DNA of 64,000 bases from Snodgrassella alvi (GCF_002777745.1 NZ_MEIO01000066.1:34747-98746); one strand, 5' to 3'. Shown: positions 10,151-21,030, counted from the first letter of the stretch. Program-made: numbers and translations. The notes: generated by a model from the letters alone, not told the origin.

Positions 10151-10837
10151 TCAGCGCATAATACGATAAGGCTCATCCATAGCAATGAAATCTTTTTCTT
10201 CGAGTGCCTGAACCATCCAAGCTGCTACAGCCTCAGTAGCACATAGAGTATTAATATAATTGGCCAGTACTTCTGAAGTGTGAATCTGGAAGCCTTTTAA
10301 CCTTAAACACATCGGGGCATAAAAAGCATCAGCAATACTGAACTCTCCAAACAGATATTTTCCCGCCGACGCTGCAAGCAGTGACGACAAATGCTGATCA
10401 AGAAAATCGATTTCCTGTTTTACGGCAGGAAAATCACGCAGTACAATCTGGCCAATTTCTGGTAGCACCGCCTCAATATTCATTGGAAAATGCCGGCGTA
10501 TATGATTAAACCCATTATGCATTTTCGCTACCACACTTCTGGCTCTGGCACGCGCTTTATAATTTTGTGGCCATAATGGTAATTGCGGATGCCGTTCAGC
10601 CAGATATTCACAAATGGCCAGAGAATCACTCACCACCAAATCATCATCAGTTAAAACCGGCACAGTACCATATGGATTCAGTGGCAATATAGTTTGCTTA
10701 AAAACTGAATCAGCTGCAAAGCTGTCAAAACGCACCAGTTGTTCGGTAAAACCAATTTGAAAATGCTTCATCAACACCCACGGCCGCATAGACCAGGTGG
10801 AATAATTTTTATTACCAATATAAAGAGTGTAACTCAT
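10151..10837 (-). CDS. Glutathione S-transferase family protein
   Basis: A 228-residue cytosolic GST-fold protein: thioredoxin-like N-terminal domain (LYIGNKNYSTWSMRPWVLMKHF, then NPYGTVPVL with the cis-Pro, and DSLAICEYLAERHP for the glutathione gamma-glutamyl contact) and an all-helical C-terminal domain. The NYSTWSMRPW start is shared with a GST subgroup seen in many proteobacteria. Substrate unknown. Transcribed alone, divergent from rlmJ. Confidence 0.85.
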   Translation of the reverse strand: MSYTLYIGNKNYSTWSMRPWVLMKHFQIGFTEQLVRFDSFAADSVFKQTILPLNPYGTVPVLTDDDLVVSDSLAICEYLAERHPQLPLWPQNYKARARARSVVAKMHNGFNHIRRHFPMNIEAVLPEIGQIVLRDFPAVKQEIDFLDQHLSSLLAASAGKYLFGEFSIADAFYAPMCLRLKGFQIHTSEVLANYINTLCATEAVAAWMVQALEEKDFIAMDEPYRIMR

Positions 10838-11027
10838 GATCTTTATCTTTCTTTGTAGAACTATTGTATTAATAAAAGTACATCATAACTGATTTATTCC
10901 TTGCTCTCTGAATAAATCTGAAAACAGCATTTAATCAATGCTGCTTATGCTGATTTTTTTGCCCATACACATAAATTCGGTACAATAACAGTTTAAGTTC
11001 ACCCGTATTTACAGCAGCCACTCACAC

Positions 11028-11876
11028 ATGCTCAGCTATCGTCATGCATTTCACGCCGGTAATCACGCCGACATCCTTAAACACTACTGTCTGATGGCAG
11101 TACTGGAATATTTCAAACTGAAAGACAAACCGTATTGTTATATAGATACCCATGCAGGAGCAGGTCTATATAATCTAATTAGCGATGAAGCCCAGAAAGT
11201 AGGTGAATACCGTGAAGGGATTAGCCGCATTCTGGCCGCAACCAGTCTGGACGCCAGACTGATACCGTTTCGTCAGGCAGTAACCGCCTGCCTGCCTGAT
11301 GCTGAAAACCATTATTGTGGTTCCCCGTGGCTGGCTCAGGCACTGGCACGCGAGCAGGATCGTCTGCGGTTGTTTGAATTACATCCAGCCGACGCCGAAC
11401 TTTTACGCAGTAACATGCGCAGTATCAAACAACCCAACCGTACACAGGTATTCTGTGATGATGGATTCAAAGGCCTGTTATCAATGCTCCCGCCTCCCAG
11501 CCGACGCGCTGTGGTATTAATAGATCCACCCTATGAATTAAAACAGGATTATCAGCAAGTAGTGGATACGCTTAAAGCTGCACTGAAAAAATTTTCCAGT
11601 GGCTGCTATATGGTCTGGTATCCATGCCTGAGTCGCGCAGAAAGCCAGAAACTGCCACAAAACCTGCAAAAACTGGTTCCAGATAATTTCGTGCAGGCAG
11701 AACTCCATGTTCATGCACCGCGCCCAGATGGCTTTGGTATGCACGGCAGTGGTATGTTCATTATCAATCCGCCCTACTCTTTACCGCAGCTACTGGCTGA
11801 AGTATTACCGCCAATGACACAGCTACTGGCTCAGGATGACAGCGCACATTTTGTCCTGCAATCAAAAATTGCCTGA
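11028..11876 (+). CDS. rlmJ: 23S rRNA (adenine2030-N6)-methyltransferase
   Basis: A 282-residue SAM-dependent methyltransferase that modifies A2030 in 23S rRNA. The N-terminus LSYRHAFHAGNHADILKH is highly characteristic of RlmJ, and the catalytic DPPYE motif (VLIDPPYELKQDY) lies near residue 165. Length and motif order match E. coli RlmJ/YhiR. Monocistronic. Confidence 0.93.
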   Translation: MLSYRHAFHAGNHADILKHYCLMAVLEYFKLKDKPYCYIDTHAGAGLYNLISDEAQKVGEYREGISRILAATSLDARLIPFRQAVTACLPDAENHYCGSPWLAQALAREQDRLRLFELHPADAELLRSNMRSIKQPNRTQVFCDDGFKGLLSMLPPPSRRAVVLIDPPYELKQDYQQVVDTLKAALKKFSSGCYMVWYPCLSRAESQKLPQNLQKLVPDNFVQAELHVHAPRPDGFGMHGSGMFIINPPYSLPQLLAEVLPPMTQLLAQDDSAHFVLQSKIA

Positions 11877-11981
11877 ATTCACACAGGCAAAACACATCAG
11901 CCTCATTGACCGCAATGGCTTTTCAGTCTGGCTGACAAGGCTATTGTATAATGGTACCGAATTTTAAAAGGGAGTATTTGC

Positions 11982-12962
11982 ATGTCCGTTTTACTGTCTG
12001 ATTATCTGCAACAGCAACAACAAAAATATGCTGTTACCCCGTTTTTACCTGAAGTCATCACCAGCATCAGTCAGGCATGTCTGCACATCAACCGCGAAAT
12101 CCGCTTGGGTGCGCTGGATAACATTCTGGGCAGTGCACATACAGGTAACATTCAGGGAGAAGAGCAGAAAAAACTGGATGTACTATCCAATCAGATCATG
12201 ATTGACATCCTGTCAGCCAATCCGGCTATTGCCGGCCTCGCCAGTGAAGAAGAAGATTCATTTGTTACAGCCAATAATGATGGCCGGTTTCTGGTGTTAT
12301 TCGACCCGCTGGACGGTAGCTCCAATATAGATGTTAATATATCCATCGGCACCATTTTTTCAGTATTGGCCAAACCAGACGGCACTCTCACTACTGAAAG
12401 CTTTTTACAGCCCGGCCGGCAGCAGCTGGCCAGTGGCTATGTACTGTATGGACCACAAACTATTCTGGTACTGACATTGAAACATGGCGTGGCCATGTTT
12501 ACCCTTAATGAGCAAAACCAGTTTCAGCTAACACAGGAAGATTCACATATACCTGCTGCCACTGCTGAATTTGCCATCAACATGTCCAACCAGCGCCACT
12601 GGCAACCAGCAATGCAAAACTATATTGCACAATTACTGGCTGGCAAAACCGGCTGTCGTGGTAAAGACTATAATATGCGCTGGGTAGCTTCCATGGTAGC
12701 CGAGGTGCATCGTATTCTCATTCGTGGTGGTATTTTTACTTATCCGCAGGATCAGCGTAATCCCGACAAGCCGGGCAAGCTGCGTTTAATGTATGAAGCC
12801 AATCCAATGAGTCTGCTGATTGAGCAGGCACAGGGTGCAGCTACCAATGCCCGACAGAATATTCTGGATATTCAACCAGAAGGATTGCACCAGCGTGTGG
12901 CCGTTGTACTAGGCAGTAAAGAAGAAGTCGACTACGTTACCGCCATGCACAATGCAAGCTAA
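11982..12962 (+). CDS. fbp: Fructose-1,6-bisphosphatase class 1
   Basis: Hydrolyses fructose 1,6-bisphosphate in gluconeogenesis. The metal-binding signature [10 protein letters not shown] is at residues 108-117, with the upstream acidic cluster ASEEED and the C-terminal [18 protein letters not shown] substrate region. The length of 326 residues is normal. A complete gluconeogenic enzyme fits a bacterium that lives on carboxylates through the TCA genes found later in the window. Confidence 0.95.
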   Translation: MSVLLSDYLQQQQQKYAVTPFLPEVITSISQACLHINREIRLGALDNILGSAHTGNIQGEEQKKLDVLSNQIMIDILSANPAIAGLASEEEDSFVTANNDGRFLVLFDPLDGSSNIDVNISIGTIFSVLAKPDGTLTTESFLQPGRQQLASGYVLYGPQTILVLTLKHGVAMFTLNEQNQFQLTQEDSHIPAATAEFAINMSNQRHWQPAMQNYIAQLLAGKTGCRGKDYNMRWVASMVAEVHRILIRGGIFTYPQDQRNPDKPGKLRLMYEANPMSLLIEQAQGAATNARQNILDIQPEGLHQRVAVVLGSKEEVDYVTAMHNAS

Positions 12963-13017
12963 CCATTGCAGATAACACTGCAAACTTTTTTTGTTTCACT
13001 CCCATCAGGAGATACCA

Positions 13018-13509
13018 ATGATTAAATTAACTACCAATTTTGGCGTTATCGGCATCGAACTTGATCATGACAAAGCGCCTAAAACCTCTGCAAACTTCGA
13101 ACGTTACGTGCGTGAAGGCTTCTACGATGGCACAATTTTTCATCGCGTGATTGATAATTTTATGATTCAGGGCGGTGGCTTTGACAAAGACATGCAACAG
13201 AAACCAACGCATGAACCGATTGAAAACGAAGCAAACAATGGCTTGAAAAATGATCGCTATACCATTGCCATGGCTCGTACCATGCAGCCCCATTCTGCCA
13301 GTGCGCAGTTTTTTATCAATGTGAAAGACAATGATTTCCTTAATCACACCAAACCGGACTTACACGGCTGGGGCTATGCTGTATTCGGCAAAGTAGTCGA
13401 AGGACAGGATGTGGTTGATCAAATCAAAGGTGTTAAAACCGGCAATCATGGCGGCCATCAGGACGTTCCGGTTGAAAATGTCATTATTGAAAAAGCCGAA
13501 ATCGTTTAA
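13018..13509 (+). CDS. ppiB: Peptidyl-prolyl cis-trans isomerase, cyclophilin type
   Basis: A cytosolic cyclophilin of 163 residues that speeds prolyl isomerisation during folding. [32 protein letters not shown] and the [13 protein letters not shown] loop are the core cyclophilin motifs. The start at 13018 (MIKLTTNFG) follows AGGAGA; an upstream in-frame ATG at 12991 is not used by analogy with E. coli PpiB. No signal peptide, so this is the cytoplasmic type. It starts 55 bp after fbp and could be co-transcribed with it. Confidence 0.93.
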   Translation: MIKLTTNFGVIGIELDHDKAPKTSANFERYVREGFYDGTIFHRVIDNFMIQGGGFDKDMQQKPTHEPIENEANNGLKNDRYTIAMARTMQPHSASAQFFINVKDNDFLNHTKPDLHGWGYAVFGKVVEGQDVVDQIKGVKTGNHGGHQDVPVENVIIEKAEIV

Positions 13510-13523
13510 CCGGTATTTTGCAG

Positions 13524-13553
13524 CAGGCAGCCCTACAGGCTGCCTGTTTTTTT
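13524..13553 (+). terminator. Terminator after ppiB
   Basis: A 9-bp stem (CAGGCAGCC paired with GGCTGCCTG) followed by seven T. The arms contain GCTGCCTG, shared with other terminators in this window. Confidence 0.85.
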
Positions 13554-13597
13554 GTGCAAATACTGCGACTTATTCTGGACGTGAAAGAATTTGAGCA

Positions 13598-13635
13598 AAA
13601 AATACCCTGCCAACTTTAACAGGCAGGGTATTTTT
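13598..13635. terminator. Bidirectional terminator, lipoprotein gene side
   Basis: A stem of about 13 bp (AAATACCCTGCC with GGCAGGGTATTT) with A-run on one side and T-run on the other, just downstream of the minus-strand lipoprotein gene. Confidence 0.8.
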
Positions 13636-13647
13636 ATACCTACATAG

Positions 13648-14136
13648 TTATTGCAGCGGCTTCATATTCATCACTTCCATCAGGAAGTTGGTAAATGCCG
13701 GATTAGCCGGTTTCTTACGCATTACCGGCCAGCGCTGCTGCCAGCCAGCCAGCGCATTCTGAATATAAGCCTTGGACTGGGCTGTATCAATTGTACCTTG
13801 CTGGCTTTCTACAGCACTACGCAAATAAATGGCATACATATCATCGTCTACCATGTTATGTCCAACCTGAGCTACACGAAACTGATCCAGCAGCTGCGCA
13901 GCCTGAACCTTAGTAATACTTCCCTGCGAAACCTGAAAGCTTAAACGGGTAGCTTCATCACGGATTCTGGCCACGTCAGACCAGTGACTGCTGGCCAAAT
14001 GGTATTCAGCAGTTACCGCAGTTCCATCCACTACTTGTACCGGTTTTATTTCTTTCTTGCCATGTTTAGGCATATTCATAGATGAACAACCACCTAAAAA
14101 GGCTGCTACGACACATAATGCTAATGTTTTTTTCAT
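13648..14136 (-). CDS. Hypothetical lipoprotein
   Basis: A protein of about 162 residues beginning MKKTLALCVVAAFLGGCSS, a textbook lipoprotein signal with lipobox LGGC; the mature protein starts at that Cys. The remainder is helical and mentions no family I recognise (contains a WSDVARIRDEATRLSFQVSQG stretch). The start is placed at the ATG at 14136 (or the adjacent one at 14139), because the longer frame to 14244 would bury the signal peptide. Ser follows the Cys, so outer membrane sorting is expected. Function unknown. Confidence 0.75.
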   Translation of the reverse strand: MKKTLALCVVAAFLGGCSSMNMPKHGKKEIKPVQVVDGTAVTAEYHLASSHWSDVARIRDEATRLSFQVSQGSITKVQAAQLLDQFRVAQVGHNMVDDDMYAIYLRSAVESQQGTIDTAQSKAYIQNALAGWQQRWPVMRKKPANPAFTNFLMEVMNMKPLQ

Positions 14137-14246
14137 CATTTGTTTACTCAACGTATATTGCTTAAAACAAAAATAAAAGCCAGCTAGCTTGAGCGTGTGG
14201 CTGTACATATATTCGTAATAATTGTACCATAACCATGACTCCAAGA

Positions 14247-14277
14247 AAAAACCGAACCAGTTATCTGATTCGGTTTT
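14247..14277 (-). terminator. Terminator after cysK
   Basis: A stem of about 12 bp with a mismatch (AAAACCGAATCAG with CTGGTTCGGTTTT read on the minus strand) followed by a T-run, just past the cysK stop. Confidence 0.75.
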
Positions 14278-14300
14278 GTCCCATAAAATGAAATTTAAGC

Positions 14301-15233
14301 CTAAGCCAAATCGGCAAATAATGGTGTTGACAGATAACGTTCACCATAGGAAGGAATCAAAACCACAATCAGTTTGTTCTGGTTTTCCGGCTTTGCCGCC
14401 AACTGCAAGCCTGCCCACACTGCTGCACCAGAAGAAATACCGACCAAAATCCCTTCTTTCGATGCCATAGCACGTGCTGTATCAAAACATACATCATTGG
14501 GCACTTGAATGATTCCATCATAAATATGGGTATTCAGAATTTTAGGTACGAAACCCGCGCCGATTCCCTGTATCGGATGAGGCCCCTTGCAACCACCAGA
14601 CAATATTGCCGAAGCTTCCGGTTCTACTGCATAAACCTCCACATCAGGTTTCTTTTCCTTCAGAACTTCACCAACGCCGGTAATGGTGCCACCGGTACCT
14701 ACCCCGGCGACAAAGATATCAACCTTGCCATCGGTATCATGCCATATTTCCTGTGCAGTAGTCTCACGGTGAATTTTAGGATTGGCAGGATTTTCAAACT
14801 GCTGCGGCATGAAATATTTTTCTGGGTCAGAATCCACAAAAGCTTGTGCACGGGCAATAGCACCAGACATTCCTTCTGCACCAGGCGTTAAAACCAGTTC
14901 GGCTCCGAATGCACGCAATAACATGCGCCGTTCTTTACTCATCGTTTCCGGCATAGTGATTATCAGCTTATAGCCCCGAGCTGCACACACCATAGCCAAC
15001 CCAATACCAGTATTACCGCTAGTGGGCTCCACAACTACAGTACCAGAATGAATTTTACCCGCCTTCTCCGCCGCATCAATCATACTGGCAGCAATTCTAT
15101 CCTTAACACTGTTGCCCGGATTAAAAAATTCCAATTTGACCACCAGTTTGCCGGGCAAACCAGCACTTAAACGATTAAGTTTCACCAGCGGAGTGTTACC
15201 AATCAGGTCAGTAATGCTAGAGGCGATATTCAT
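14301..15233 (-). CDS. cysK: Cysteine synthase A (O-acetylserine sulfhydrylase)
   Basis: A PLP enzyme (310 residues) that makes cysteine from O-acetylserine and sulfide. The PLP lysine is K44 in PGNSVKDR, the substrate loop [11 protein letters not shown] follows, and [10 protein letters not shown] binds the PLP phosphate. Length and motifs fit CysK better than CysM. Transcribed alone on the minus strand. Confidence 0.93.
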   Translation of the reverse strand: MNIASSITDLIGNTPLVKLNRLSAGLPGKLVVKLEFFNPGNSVKDRIAASMIDAAEKAGKIHSGTVVVEPTSGNTGIGLAMVCAARGYKLIITMPETMSKERRMLLRAFGAELVLTPGAEGMSGAIARAQAFVDSDPEKYFMPQQFENPANPKIHRETTAQEIWHDTDGKVDIFVAGVGTGGTITGVGEVLKEKKPDVEVYAVEPEASAILSGGCKGPHPIQGIGAGFVPKILNTHIYDGIIQVPNDVCFDTARAMASKEGILVGISSGAAVWAGLQLAAKPENQNKLIVVLIPSYGERYLSTPLFADLA

Positions 15234-15579
15234 TTTTTATCCTTCGTCATGAGAAACTGTTTTTATCATCATAGATTAAAACCAGAACCAGCCAAAATAA
15301 TTTATCAGCGAGTTGATACAATTAATATTTATATAGGCTTTGAGCAGATTTTTAGCTTCGTATTAAAACCCTAATTTTATTAAGATTATTGCTCCAGAAT
15401 GGAGTAACTTATTATAGCAGTAATACAAAGATTTATTCACATAACCTCACGCTGCAATTGATAGTTAATGCAATTATCATTTTATTAACTCTGTGATTAC
15501 ATCATTTTTGAGATTAAGTACCCATAAGAAAGACTACCTTTCGGTAGTCTTTCTACAACAATACTATAAATACATTGTC
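15234..15579. other. Intergenic region cysK / acnB
   Basis: About 345 bp, strongly AT-rich at 15300-15490. It contains the acnB terminator hairpin (15527-15554) and should hold the cysK promoter. No gene, RNA gene or long repeat is visible. Confidence 0.5.
15527..15554 (-). terminator. Terminator after acnB
   Basis: A 12-bp perfect stem (AGAAAGACTACC paired with GGTAGTCTTTCT) around a 4-base loop, 26 bp past the acnB stop codon. Confidence 0.75.
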
Positions 15580-18165
15580 TTAAGCGTCAACTTTAGCCGC
15601 TACATCTACATAGTCTTGTATTTCATTGAAGTTCATATAGCGATAAATTTCAATGCCTTTATCATTAATAATAGCAATATTTTCACGATATTCATCAATG
15701 TTTGGAATATGTCCCAATTTAGAACAGATTGCCGCCAGTTCAGCCGAACTTAGATATACATTGGTATTTTTTCCCAAACGATTGGGGAAATTACGGGTGG
15801 AAGTGGAAACCACAGTTGAACCTTCTCGTGCCTGAGCCTGATTACCCATACACAAAGAACAGCCGGGCATCTCCATCCGCGCACCCACTCGCCCAAGAAT
15901 ACCATAATAGCCTTCATCCGAAAGTTCTTTGGCATCCATTTTGGTAGGTGGAGCTACCCACAGGCGTACTGGTAAGTCGGTTTTGCCATCAAGCAAAGCA
16001 GACGCTGCACGGTAATGGCCAATATTAGTCATACAAGAACCAATGAATACTTCATCAATATGCGTACCGGCAACATCAGACAAGGTTTTCACATCATCTG
16101 GATCGTTAGGACAAGCTAAAATAGGTTCTTTGATTTCGTCCATATTGATGTCAATAATGGCAGCGTATTCAGCATCAGCATCTGCCTCAAGTAATTTCGG
16201 TTCTGCAAGCCATTGCTCCATTTTCTGGATACGTCGCTGCAGGGTACGGGCATCCTCATAACCATCAGCAATCATATTTTTCAGCAACACAATATTGGAT
16301 TTCAAATATTCTGCAATGGGTTCTTTGTGCAGTTTTACAGTACAACCAGCGGCAGAACGCTCAGCAGAAGCATCAGTAAGCTCGAATGCCTGCTCTACTT
16401 TTAAATCCGGCAAACCCTCGATTTCGAGAATACGGCCGGAGAAAATATTCTTTTTACCGGCCTTGGCTACGGTCAGCAAGCCCTCTTTAATGGCTTGCAA
16501 GGGAATAGCATTAACTAAATCACGCAAGGTGATACCCGGTTGCATAGTGCCAGAGAAGCGTACCAGTACAGATTCAGGCATATCCAGCGGCATGACACCA
16601 GTGGCCGCTGCAAAGGCTACCAAACCAGAACCAGCCGGGAATGAAATACCCAGCGGGAAACGGGTATGTGAATCACCGCCGGTACCTACCATATCCGGCA
16701 ATAACATACGGTTTAACCATGAGTGAATAATACCGTCACCCGGACGCAGGGCAACTCCCCCGCGTGAGGACATAAATACCGGTAATTCCTTATGGGTTTT
16801 TACGTCCACAGGCTTTGGATAGGCTGCCGTATGACAGAAGGACTGCATCACTAGATCAGCACTGAAACCCAGACAGGCAAGATCTTTAAGTTCGTCCCGA
16901 GTCATCGGGCCTGTCGTGTCTTGTGAACCAACCGTAGTCATGCGTGGTTCACAATAAGTGCCCGGCCTGATACCTTGTCCTTCTGGCAAACCACAGGCGC
17001 GGCCAACCATTTTCTGTGCCAGAGTAAAACCTGCTGTACTCGGTGCCGGAGATTGTGGCAAACGGAAGACTTTTGAGTGTTCCAGACTCAAGGCATCACG
17101 AGCTTTCGCAGTTAAGCTGCGACCTATAATCAGATTAATACGACCACCAGCCTGAACTTCGTCAAGAATGACCTGAGATTTCAGTTCAAATTCGGCAACG
17201 GTTTCGCCGTTTTTAATAATTTTGCCCTCATACGGCAAAATATCAACCACATCACCCATTTCCAGTTTTGATACATCAACTTCAATAGGTAACGCCCCTG
17301 AATCTTCCTGAGTATTGAAAAAGATTGGCGCAATTTTGCCACCAAGACACACACCACCAAAGCGTTTATTTGGTACATAAGGAATATCCTGCCCAGTATG
17401 CCAGATTACCGAATTGGTAGCTGATTTACGTGAAGAACCAGTACCAACCACATCACCAACATACGCAACCAGATTACCCTTGGCTTTCAGTTCAGCCAGT
17501 TGTTTAATTGGTCCAACTTCACCTGATTTATCCGGATGAATACCTTCACGCGGATTTTTCAGCATAGCCAGAGCATGTAAAGGAATATCCGGGCGACTCC
17601 ATGCATCTGGTGCCGGAGATAAATCATCGGTATTGGTTTCACCAGTTACTTTGAATACAGTGACAGTAATTTTTTCCGGTACTTTTTCGCGGGTTGTGAA
17701 CCACTCAGCATTTGCCCAGGATTCAATCACTTCACGCGCATACTTATTACCGGCACGCATTTTTTCTTCCACATCATGGAACGCATCAAACATCAGCAAA
17801 GTATGTTTTAAAGCATTGGCGGCCGTAGCAGCCAGCTCTTCATTGTCCAGAAACTCTATTAGCGGCTGTACGTTGTAGCCTCCCAACATTGTGCCAAGCA
17901 GTTCTACTGCAAATGTGGGTGTAATTAAAGGACTGCTAACTGTTTTTTCAGCAATGGCACCTAGAAAAGAAGCCTTGACCTTAGAAGCATCATCCACGCC
18001 AGGTGGAACACGATGTGACAGTAAATCAACCAGAAACGCTTCTTCCCCCTTAGGAGGATTTTTCAGTAATTCAACCAACTCTTCTGTTTGCTTCGCTGTC
18101 AACGGCAAAGGTGGAATACCCAGTGCTTCACGTTCAGCGGCGGCTGCGCGATAGGCTTCTAACAT
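15580..18165 (-). CDS. acnB: Aconitate hydratase B
   Basis: The 861-residue bifunctional aconitase B (citrate/isocitrate interconversion in the TCA cycle, also 2-methylisocitrate dehydratase in related species). It starts with the AcnB-specific HEAT-like domain ([22 protein letters not shown]). The 4Fe-4S ligands are the Cys of FIGSCMTN and the pair in [11 protein letters not shown] towards the C-terminus. Length is full. When the cluster is lost, AcnB binds mRNA in E. coli. A palindrome in its leader (18218-18232) may be regulatory. It complements the TCA cluster at 31-44 kb. Confidence 0.96.
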   Translation of the reverse strand: MLEAYRAAAAEREALGIPPLPLTAKQTEELVELLKNPPKGEEAFLVDLLSHRVPPGVDDASKVKASFLGAIAEKTVSSPLITPTFAVELLGTMLGGYNVQPLIEFLDNEELAATAANALKHTLLMFDAFHDVEEKMRAGNKYAREVIESWANAEWFTTREKVPEKITVTVFKVTGETNTDDLSPAPDAWSRPDIPLHALAMLKNPREGIHPDKSGEVGPIKQLAELKAKGNLVAYVGDVVGTGSSRKSATNSVIWHTGQDIPYVPNKRFGGVCLGGKIAPIFFNTQEDSGALPIEVDVSKLEMGDVVDILPYEGKIIKNGETVAEFELKSQVILDEVQAGGRINLIIGRSLTAKARDALSLEHSKVFRLPQSPAPSTAGFTLAQKMVGRACGLPEGQGIRPGTYCEPRMTTVGSQDTTGPMTRDELKDLACLGFSADLVMQSFCHTAAYPKPVDVKTHKELPVFMSSRGGVALRPGDGIIHSWLNRMLLPDMVGTGGDSHTRFPLGISFPAGSGLVAFAAATGVMPLDMPESVLVRFSGTMQPGITLRDLVNAIPLQAIKEGLLTVAKAGKKNIFSGRILEIEGLPDLKVEQAFELTDASAERSAAGCTVKLHKEPIAEYLKSNIVLLKNMIADGYEDARTLQRRIQKMEQWLAEPKLLEADADAEYAAIIDINMDEIKEPILACPNDPDDVKTLSDVAGTHIDEVFIGSCMTNIGHYRAASALLDGKTDLPVRLWVAPPTKMDAKELSDEGYYGILGRVGARMEMPGCSLCMGNQAQAREGSTVVSTSTRNFPNRLGKNTNVYLSSAELAAICSKLGHIPNIDEYRENIAIINDKGIEIYRYMNFNEIQDYVDVAAKVDA

Positions 18166-18217
18166 CTTGAACGTCCTTAATGTAATGGTTTTTTAAATTT
18201 TTCTTGTAAATTTGTTA

Positions 18218-18232
18218 TGCATTACTAATGCA
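18218..18232. promoter_or_regulatory. Palindrome upstream of acnB, candidate operator
   Basis: TGCATTACTAATGCA is a perfect 15-base inverted repeat about 53 bp upstream of the acnB start. No regulator is known to me for this sequence; position alone suggests an operator. Confidence 0.3.
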
Positions 18233-18319
18233 ATGATATGAATGATAACCGAAAACACGGGCGATTGAAACAATTTGTAGTCTGATGTAGTCAGGATTAG
18301 GAAATGTAAAATAATAAAA

Positions 18320-18344
18320 TAAAAGCAGCCTGTATCAGGCTGCC
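18320..18344 (-). terminator. Terminator after the M48 protease gene
   Basis: On the minus strand GCAGCCTG, a 3-base loop and CAGGCTGC form an 8-bp stem followed by TTTTATTTT. It lies about 70 bp past the protease stop. Confidence 0.7.
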
Positions 18345-18414
18345 ATACAAATATAAAAAATGAATTTAAAACATTTAATCAGCACATGCCATGTATTTAT
18401 ACTGATTCAGTTTT

Positions 18415-19305
18415 TTAGGAACGGTTTTTCTTTTTATCTGTTCCTTTGCGAACATTATTGGCCCCCTGAACATTTTTGGCTTTAGCAGCCTGAGTTTTAT
18501 TATTCAGTTTGGCTTGCTCATAAACAGGTAACACTTCAGGTAACATTTTTTTCAGTGCCGCAATGCGTGCGTCGTTACTCGGATGGGTGGAAATTAGGCT
18601 TGTACCACTATTATTGCCAAAAACCTTATTCATTTTTTGCCATACTGTAACAGCCGCATTTGGGTCATAACCTGCCTGTGCCATTAATTGCAAGCCACCA
18701 GCATCGGCTTTATTTTCCTGATGACGTGAAAAAGGCAAGGTCAGACCATACTGATTTAATATATCTTTATATAATCCCATATTGTTAGGATTGGCACCTG
18801 TTTTTGACTGCAACGCAGCACTGCCCAGTTCAAGAGCAGTACTGGTAAGGATTTGCTGTCCTGCGGCTTTTTTACTGTGTTCCTGAAGAGCATGAGTCAT
18901 CTCATGGCCCACAATCGCTGCGATTTCATCATCGCTAAGATTCAGACGCTCAACAATACCAGTATAAACCACCATTTTGCCACCCGGCATGGCAAAAGCA
19001 TTGGGTTCATTACTGCGAATCACATTAAGCTGCCAGTCAAATGGCACACCTGTCTGATTGGCAGCATTGGCATACGGTACCAGACGCTGAAATACTGTGC
19101 GCACCCGTTTAGCTACAGGTGTATTGGTTTCAATTACACCTTCAGCCTTAGCCTGCCCCATCATTTTAGTATAGCTTTTAGCCGCACTGGCATTCAGCGT
19201 TTGTGTATCATAACCCATTACATCAGCCACCTGAGCACAACCGCCCAACGCGATATAAAGTGCTGAAAGAGTTATTAATTTTAGTTTCCGCCTGATTGAA
19301 TACAT
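18415..19305 (-). CDS. M48-family metalloprotease, lipoprotein (LoiP/YggG-like)
   Basis: A 296-residue lipoprotein (signal with lipobox ALGGC, lipidated C23) carrying an M48 zinc peptidase domain. The HExxH motif HEMTHA is at residues 134-139 and the third ligand lies in ENKADAGG. The architecture equals E. coli LoiP/YggG, an outer-membrane-attached protease of the envelope stress quality control system. The C-terminal 40 residues are Asn/Lys-rich and probably disordered. BepA is less likely as no TPR tail is present. Confidence 0.85.
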   Translation of the reverse strand: MYSIRRKLKLITLSALYIALGGCAQVADVMGYDTQTLNASAAKSYTKMMGQAKAEGVIETNTPVAKRVRTVFQRLVPYANAANQTGVPFDWQLNVIRSNEPNAFAMPGGKMVVYTGIVERLNLSDDEIAAIVGHEMTHALQEHSKKAAGQQILTSTALELGSAALQSKTGANPNNMGLYKDILNQYGLTLPFSRHQENKADAGGLQLMAQAGYDPNAAVTVWQKMNKVFGNNSGTSLISTHPSNDARIAALKKMLPEVLPVYEQAKLNNKTQAAKAKNVQGANNVRKGTDKKKNRS

Positions 19306-19354
19306 AATTTATCCATTATTAAGCAACAAATTAAAAAATGATCAATTTTAATTA

Positions 19355-19380
19355 TTTTACATTTAAGTATAAATGTAAAA
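19355..19380. promoter_or_regulatory. AT-rich inverted repeat, 11-bp arms
   Basis: TTTTACATTTA and TAAATGTAAAA separated by AGTA, a perfect hairpin 50 bp upstream of the protease gene start. It could be an operator or a 5' leader stem-loop. Confidence 0.35.
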
Positions 19381-19441
19381 TATTATTTTATTATATTGTA
19401 TTATTTTAATTTATTAACACAAATTTTAACAAAATAGAAAT

Positions 19442-19459
19442 ATTTCAGTTAACTGAAAT
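19442..19459. promoter_or_regulatory. 18-bp perfect palindrome, candidate operator
   Basis: ATTTCAGTTAACTGAAAT reads the same on both strands. It lies about 160 bp upstream of trkA and 140 bp upstream of the protease gene. The binding protein is unknown. Confidence 0.4.
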
Positions 19460-19620
19460 TCAGCTATCTAAATATTATGACACTAGTTAAACTATATAAA
19501 CATTTAATATATACATAAAATAGTAAATATATAATTGTGTAGCGGTTTTACACCAATATTTGCACCAGCTGGCACACAGGCTACAATGCTGGTGATTATC
19601 ACTCGGGTGATGTAAATAAC

Positions 19621-21018
19621 GTGAAAATATTGATTCTCGGCTGTGGACAGGTAGGCTCAACCATCGCCAGCAATTTGGCCAGAATGACCAATAATGATGT
19701 CACCATTATTGATATCAATGAGGGTGCCTTACAGAAAATCAATCAGCGTCTAGATGTACAAACTATTGTAGGTAATGGCGCCTGGCCTTCTGTACTGTCT
19801 GCTGCTGGCGCTCAAGACGCAGACATGATTCTTGCATTAACCCAGAGCGATGAAACCAATATGGCAGCCTGCCGCATTGCCTATGCCTTATTCAATACCC
19901 CAAACCGCATTGCTCGGGTACGTTACAGTGATTTTGTTGAGTTTGAAACTGGTAACAATGATTACAAAACCAGTCTGGACTTATTCAATATCACCGAAGC
20001 TATCAGCCCCGAGCAGTTGGTAACTGAGCAAATTTCCAATCTGTTGCTGCATTCCAGCGCCCTGCAAATTCTGCGTTTTGCGCACGATAAAATTCGTTTG
20101 CTGGTAATCCGTGCTCAAAATGGAGGCATGTTAATTAATCAGCCCATCAGCGCCCTCAAACAGCATCTGGAAGAAGGCGTGGATTGTCAAATTTGTGCGA
20201 TTTATCGAAATAATCGCCTGCTAGTACCCACCGGCAGTACTGTATTGCTGGAAGATGATGAAGTTTTTGTTCTAACACCTACTATACATCTTGAAGATAT
20301 CATGCGCGAACTGCGGCCGATTAATAAACGCACCCGCCGAATTATGATTGCCGGCGGCGGGAATATTGGCTATCGCGTAGCTAAACAGTTGGAAACACGT
20401 CTGGATATCAAAATTATCGAGCGTAGAGAAAACCGTGCTGAATGGCTGGCAGAAAACCTCAACAATACACTTGTACTGGTGGGCAATGCTTCGGATGAAA
20501 GCCTGCTGGAAAATGAATATATTGATGAAATTGATGTTTTCTGCGCACTTACCAATGATGATGAAAATAATATTATGTCTGCAATGCTGGCTAAAAACCT
20601 TGGAGCCAAGCGGGTAATGGCGATTATCAATCGTTCAAGTTACGTTGATTTATTACAGGGAAGTGCCATCGATATCGTGATATCTCCGCATTTAATTACC
20701 ATTGGCTCAATTTTGACGCATGTTCATCTGGGCGATATTATGGCAGTTTATCCATTGCGCCGTGGTTCAGCGGAAGCAATTGAAGTAGTTCTGCATGGCG
20801 ATCGCCATACTTCCAAGCTAATAGGACGTACTATGTCGCAGCTACGCCTGCCGGGTGGCTGTTACTTTGGCGCAGTGGTGAGAGGTGAGAAAATTATTAT
20901 GTATCACCATGATACAGTTCTTGAAGATGGAGACCATGTTATATTTTTTGTGGCTCGGCGCAGAGCTGTTCAGGATCTGGAAAAAATGATTCAGGTCAAA
21001 CTGGGCTTTTTTGCTTAA
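19621..21018 (+). CDS. trkA: Trk potassium uptake system, peripheral NAD-binding protein TrkA
   Basis: A 465-residue cytosolic regulator of the TrkH K+ channel with two RCK units. Each has a Rossmann half (GCGQVG near residue 7 and GGGNIG near residue 243) and a TrkA-C half. It starts with GTG at 19621; no strong Shine-Dalgarno is visible. trkH follows 12 bp after its stop, so the pair is one operon. Nucleotide binding to TrkA gates TrkH in the known systems. Confidence 0.94.
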   Translation: MKILILGCGQVGSTIASNLARMTNNDVTIIDINEGALQKINQRLDVQTIVGNGAWPSVLSAAGAQDADMILALTQSDETNMAACRIAYALFNTPNRIARVRYSDFVEFETGNNDYKTSLDLFNITEAISPEQLVTEQISNLLLHSSALQILRFAHDKIRLLVIRAQNGGMLINQPISALKQHLEEGVDCQICAIYRNNRLLVPTGSTVLLEDDEVFVLTPTIHLEDIMRELRPINKRTRRIMIAGGGNIGYRVAKQLETRLDIKIIERRENRAEWLAENLNNTLVLVGNASDESLLENEYIDEIDVFCALTNDDENNIMSAMLAKNLGAKRVMAIINRSSYVDLLQGSAIDIVISPHLITIGSILTHVHLGDIMAVYPLRRGSAEAIEVVLHGDRHTSKLIGRTMSQLRLPGGCYFGAVVRGEKIIMYHHDTVLEDGDHVIFFVARRRAVQDLEKMIQVKLGFFA

Positions 21019-21030
21019 GGCAGCATCATT

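Larger units (their letters stand above)
19306..19620. other. Divergent intergenic region, protease / trkA
   Basis: About 315 bp of very AT-rich DNA between divergent genes. It contains an 11-bp-arm hairpin at 19355-19380 and an 18-base perfect palindrome at 19442-19459, both listed separately. No coding frame is seen. Confidence 0.5.
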
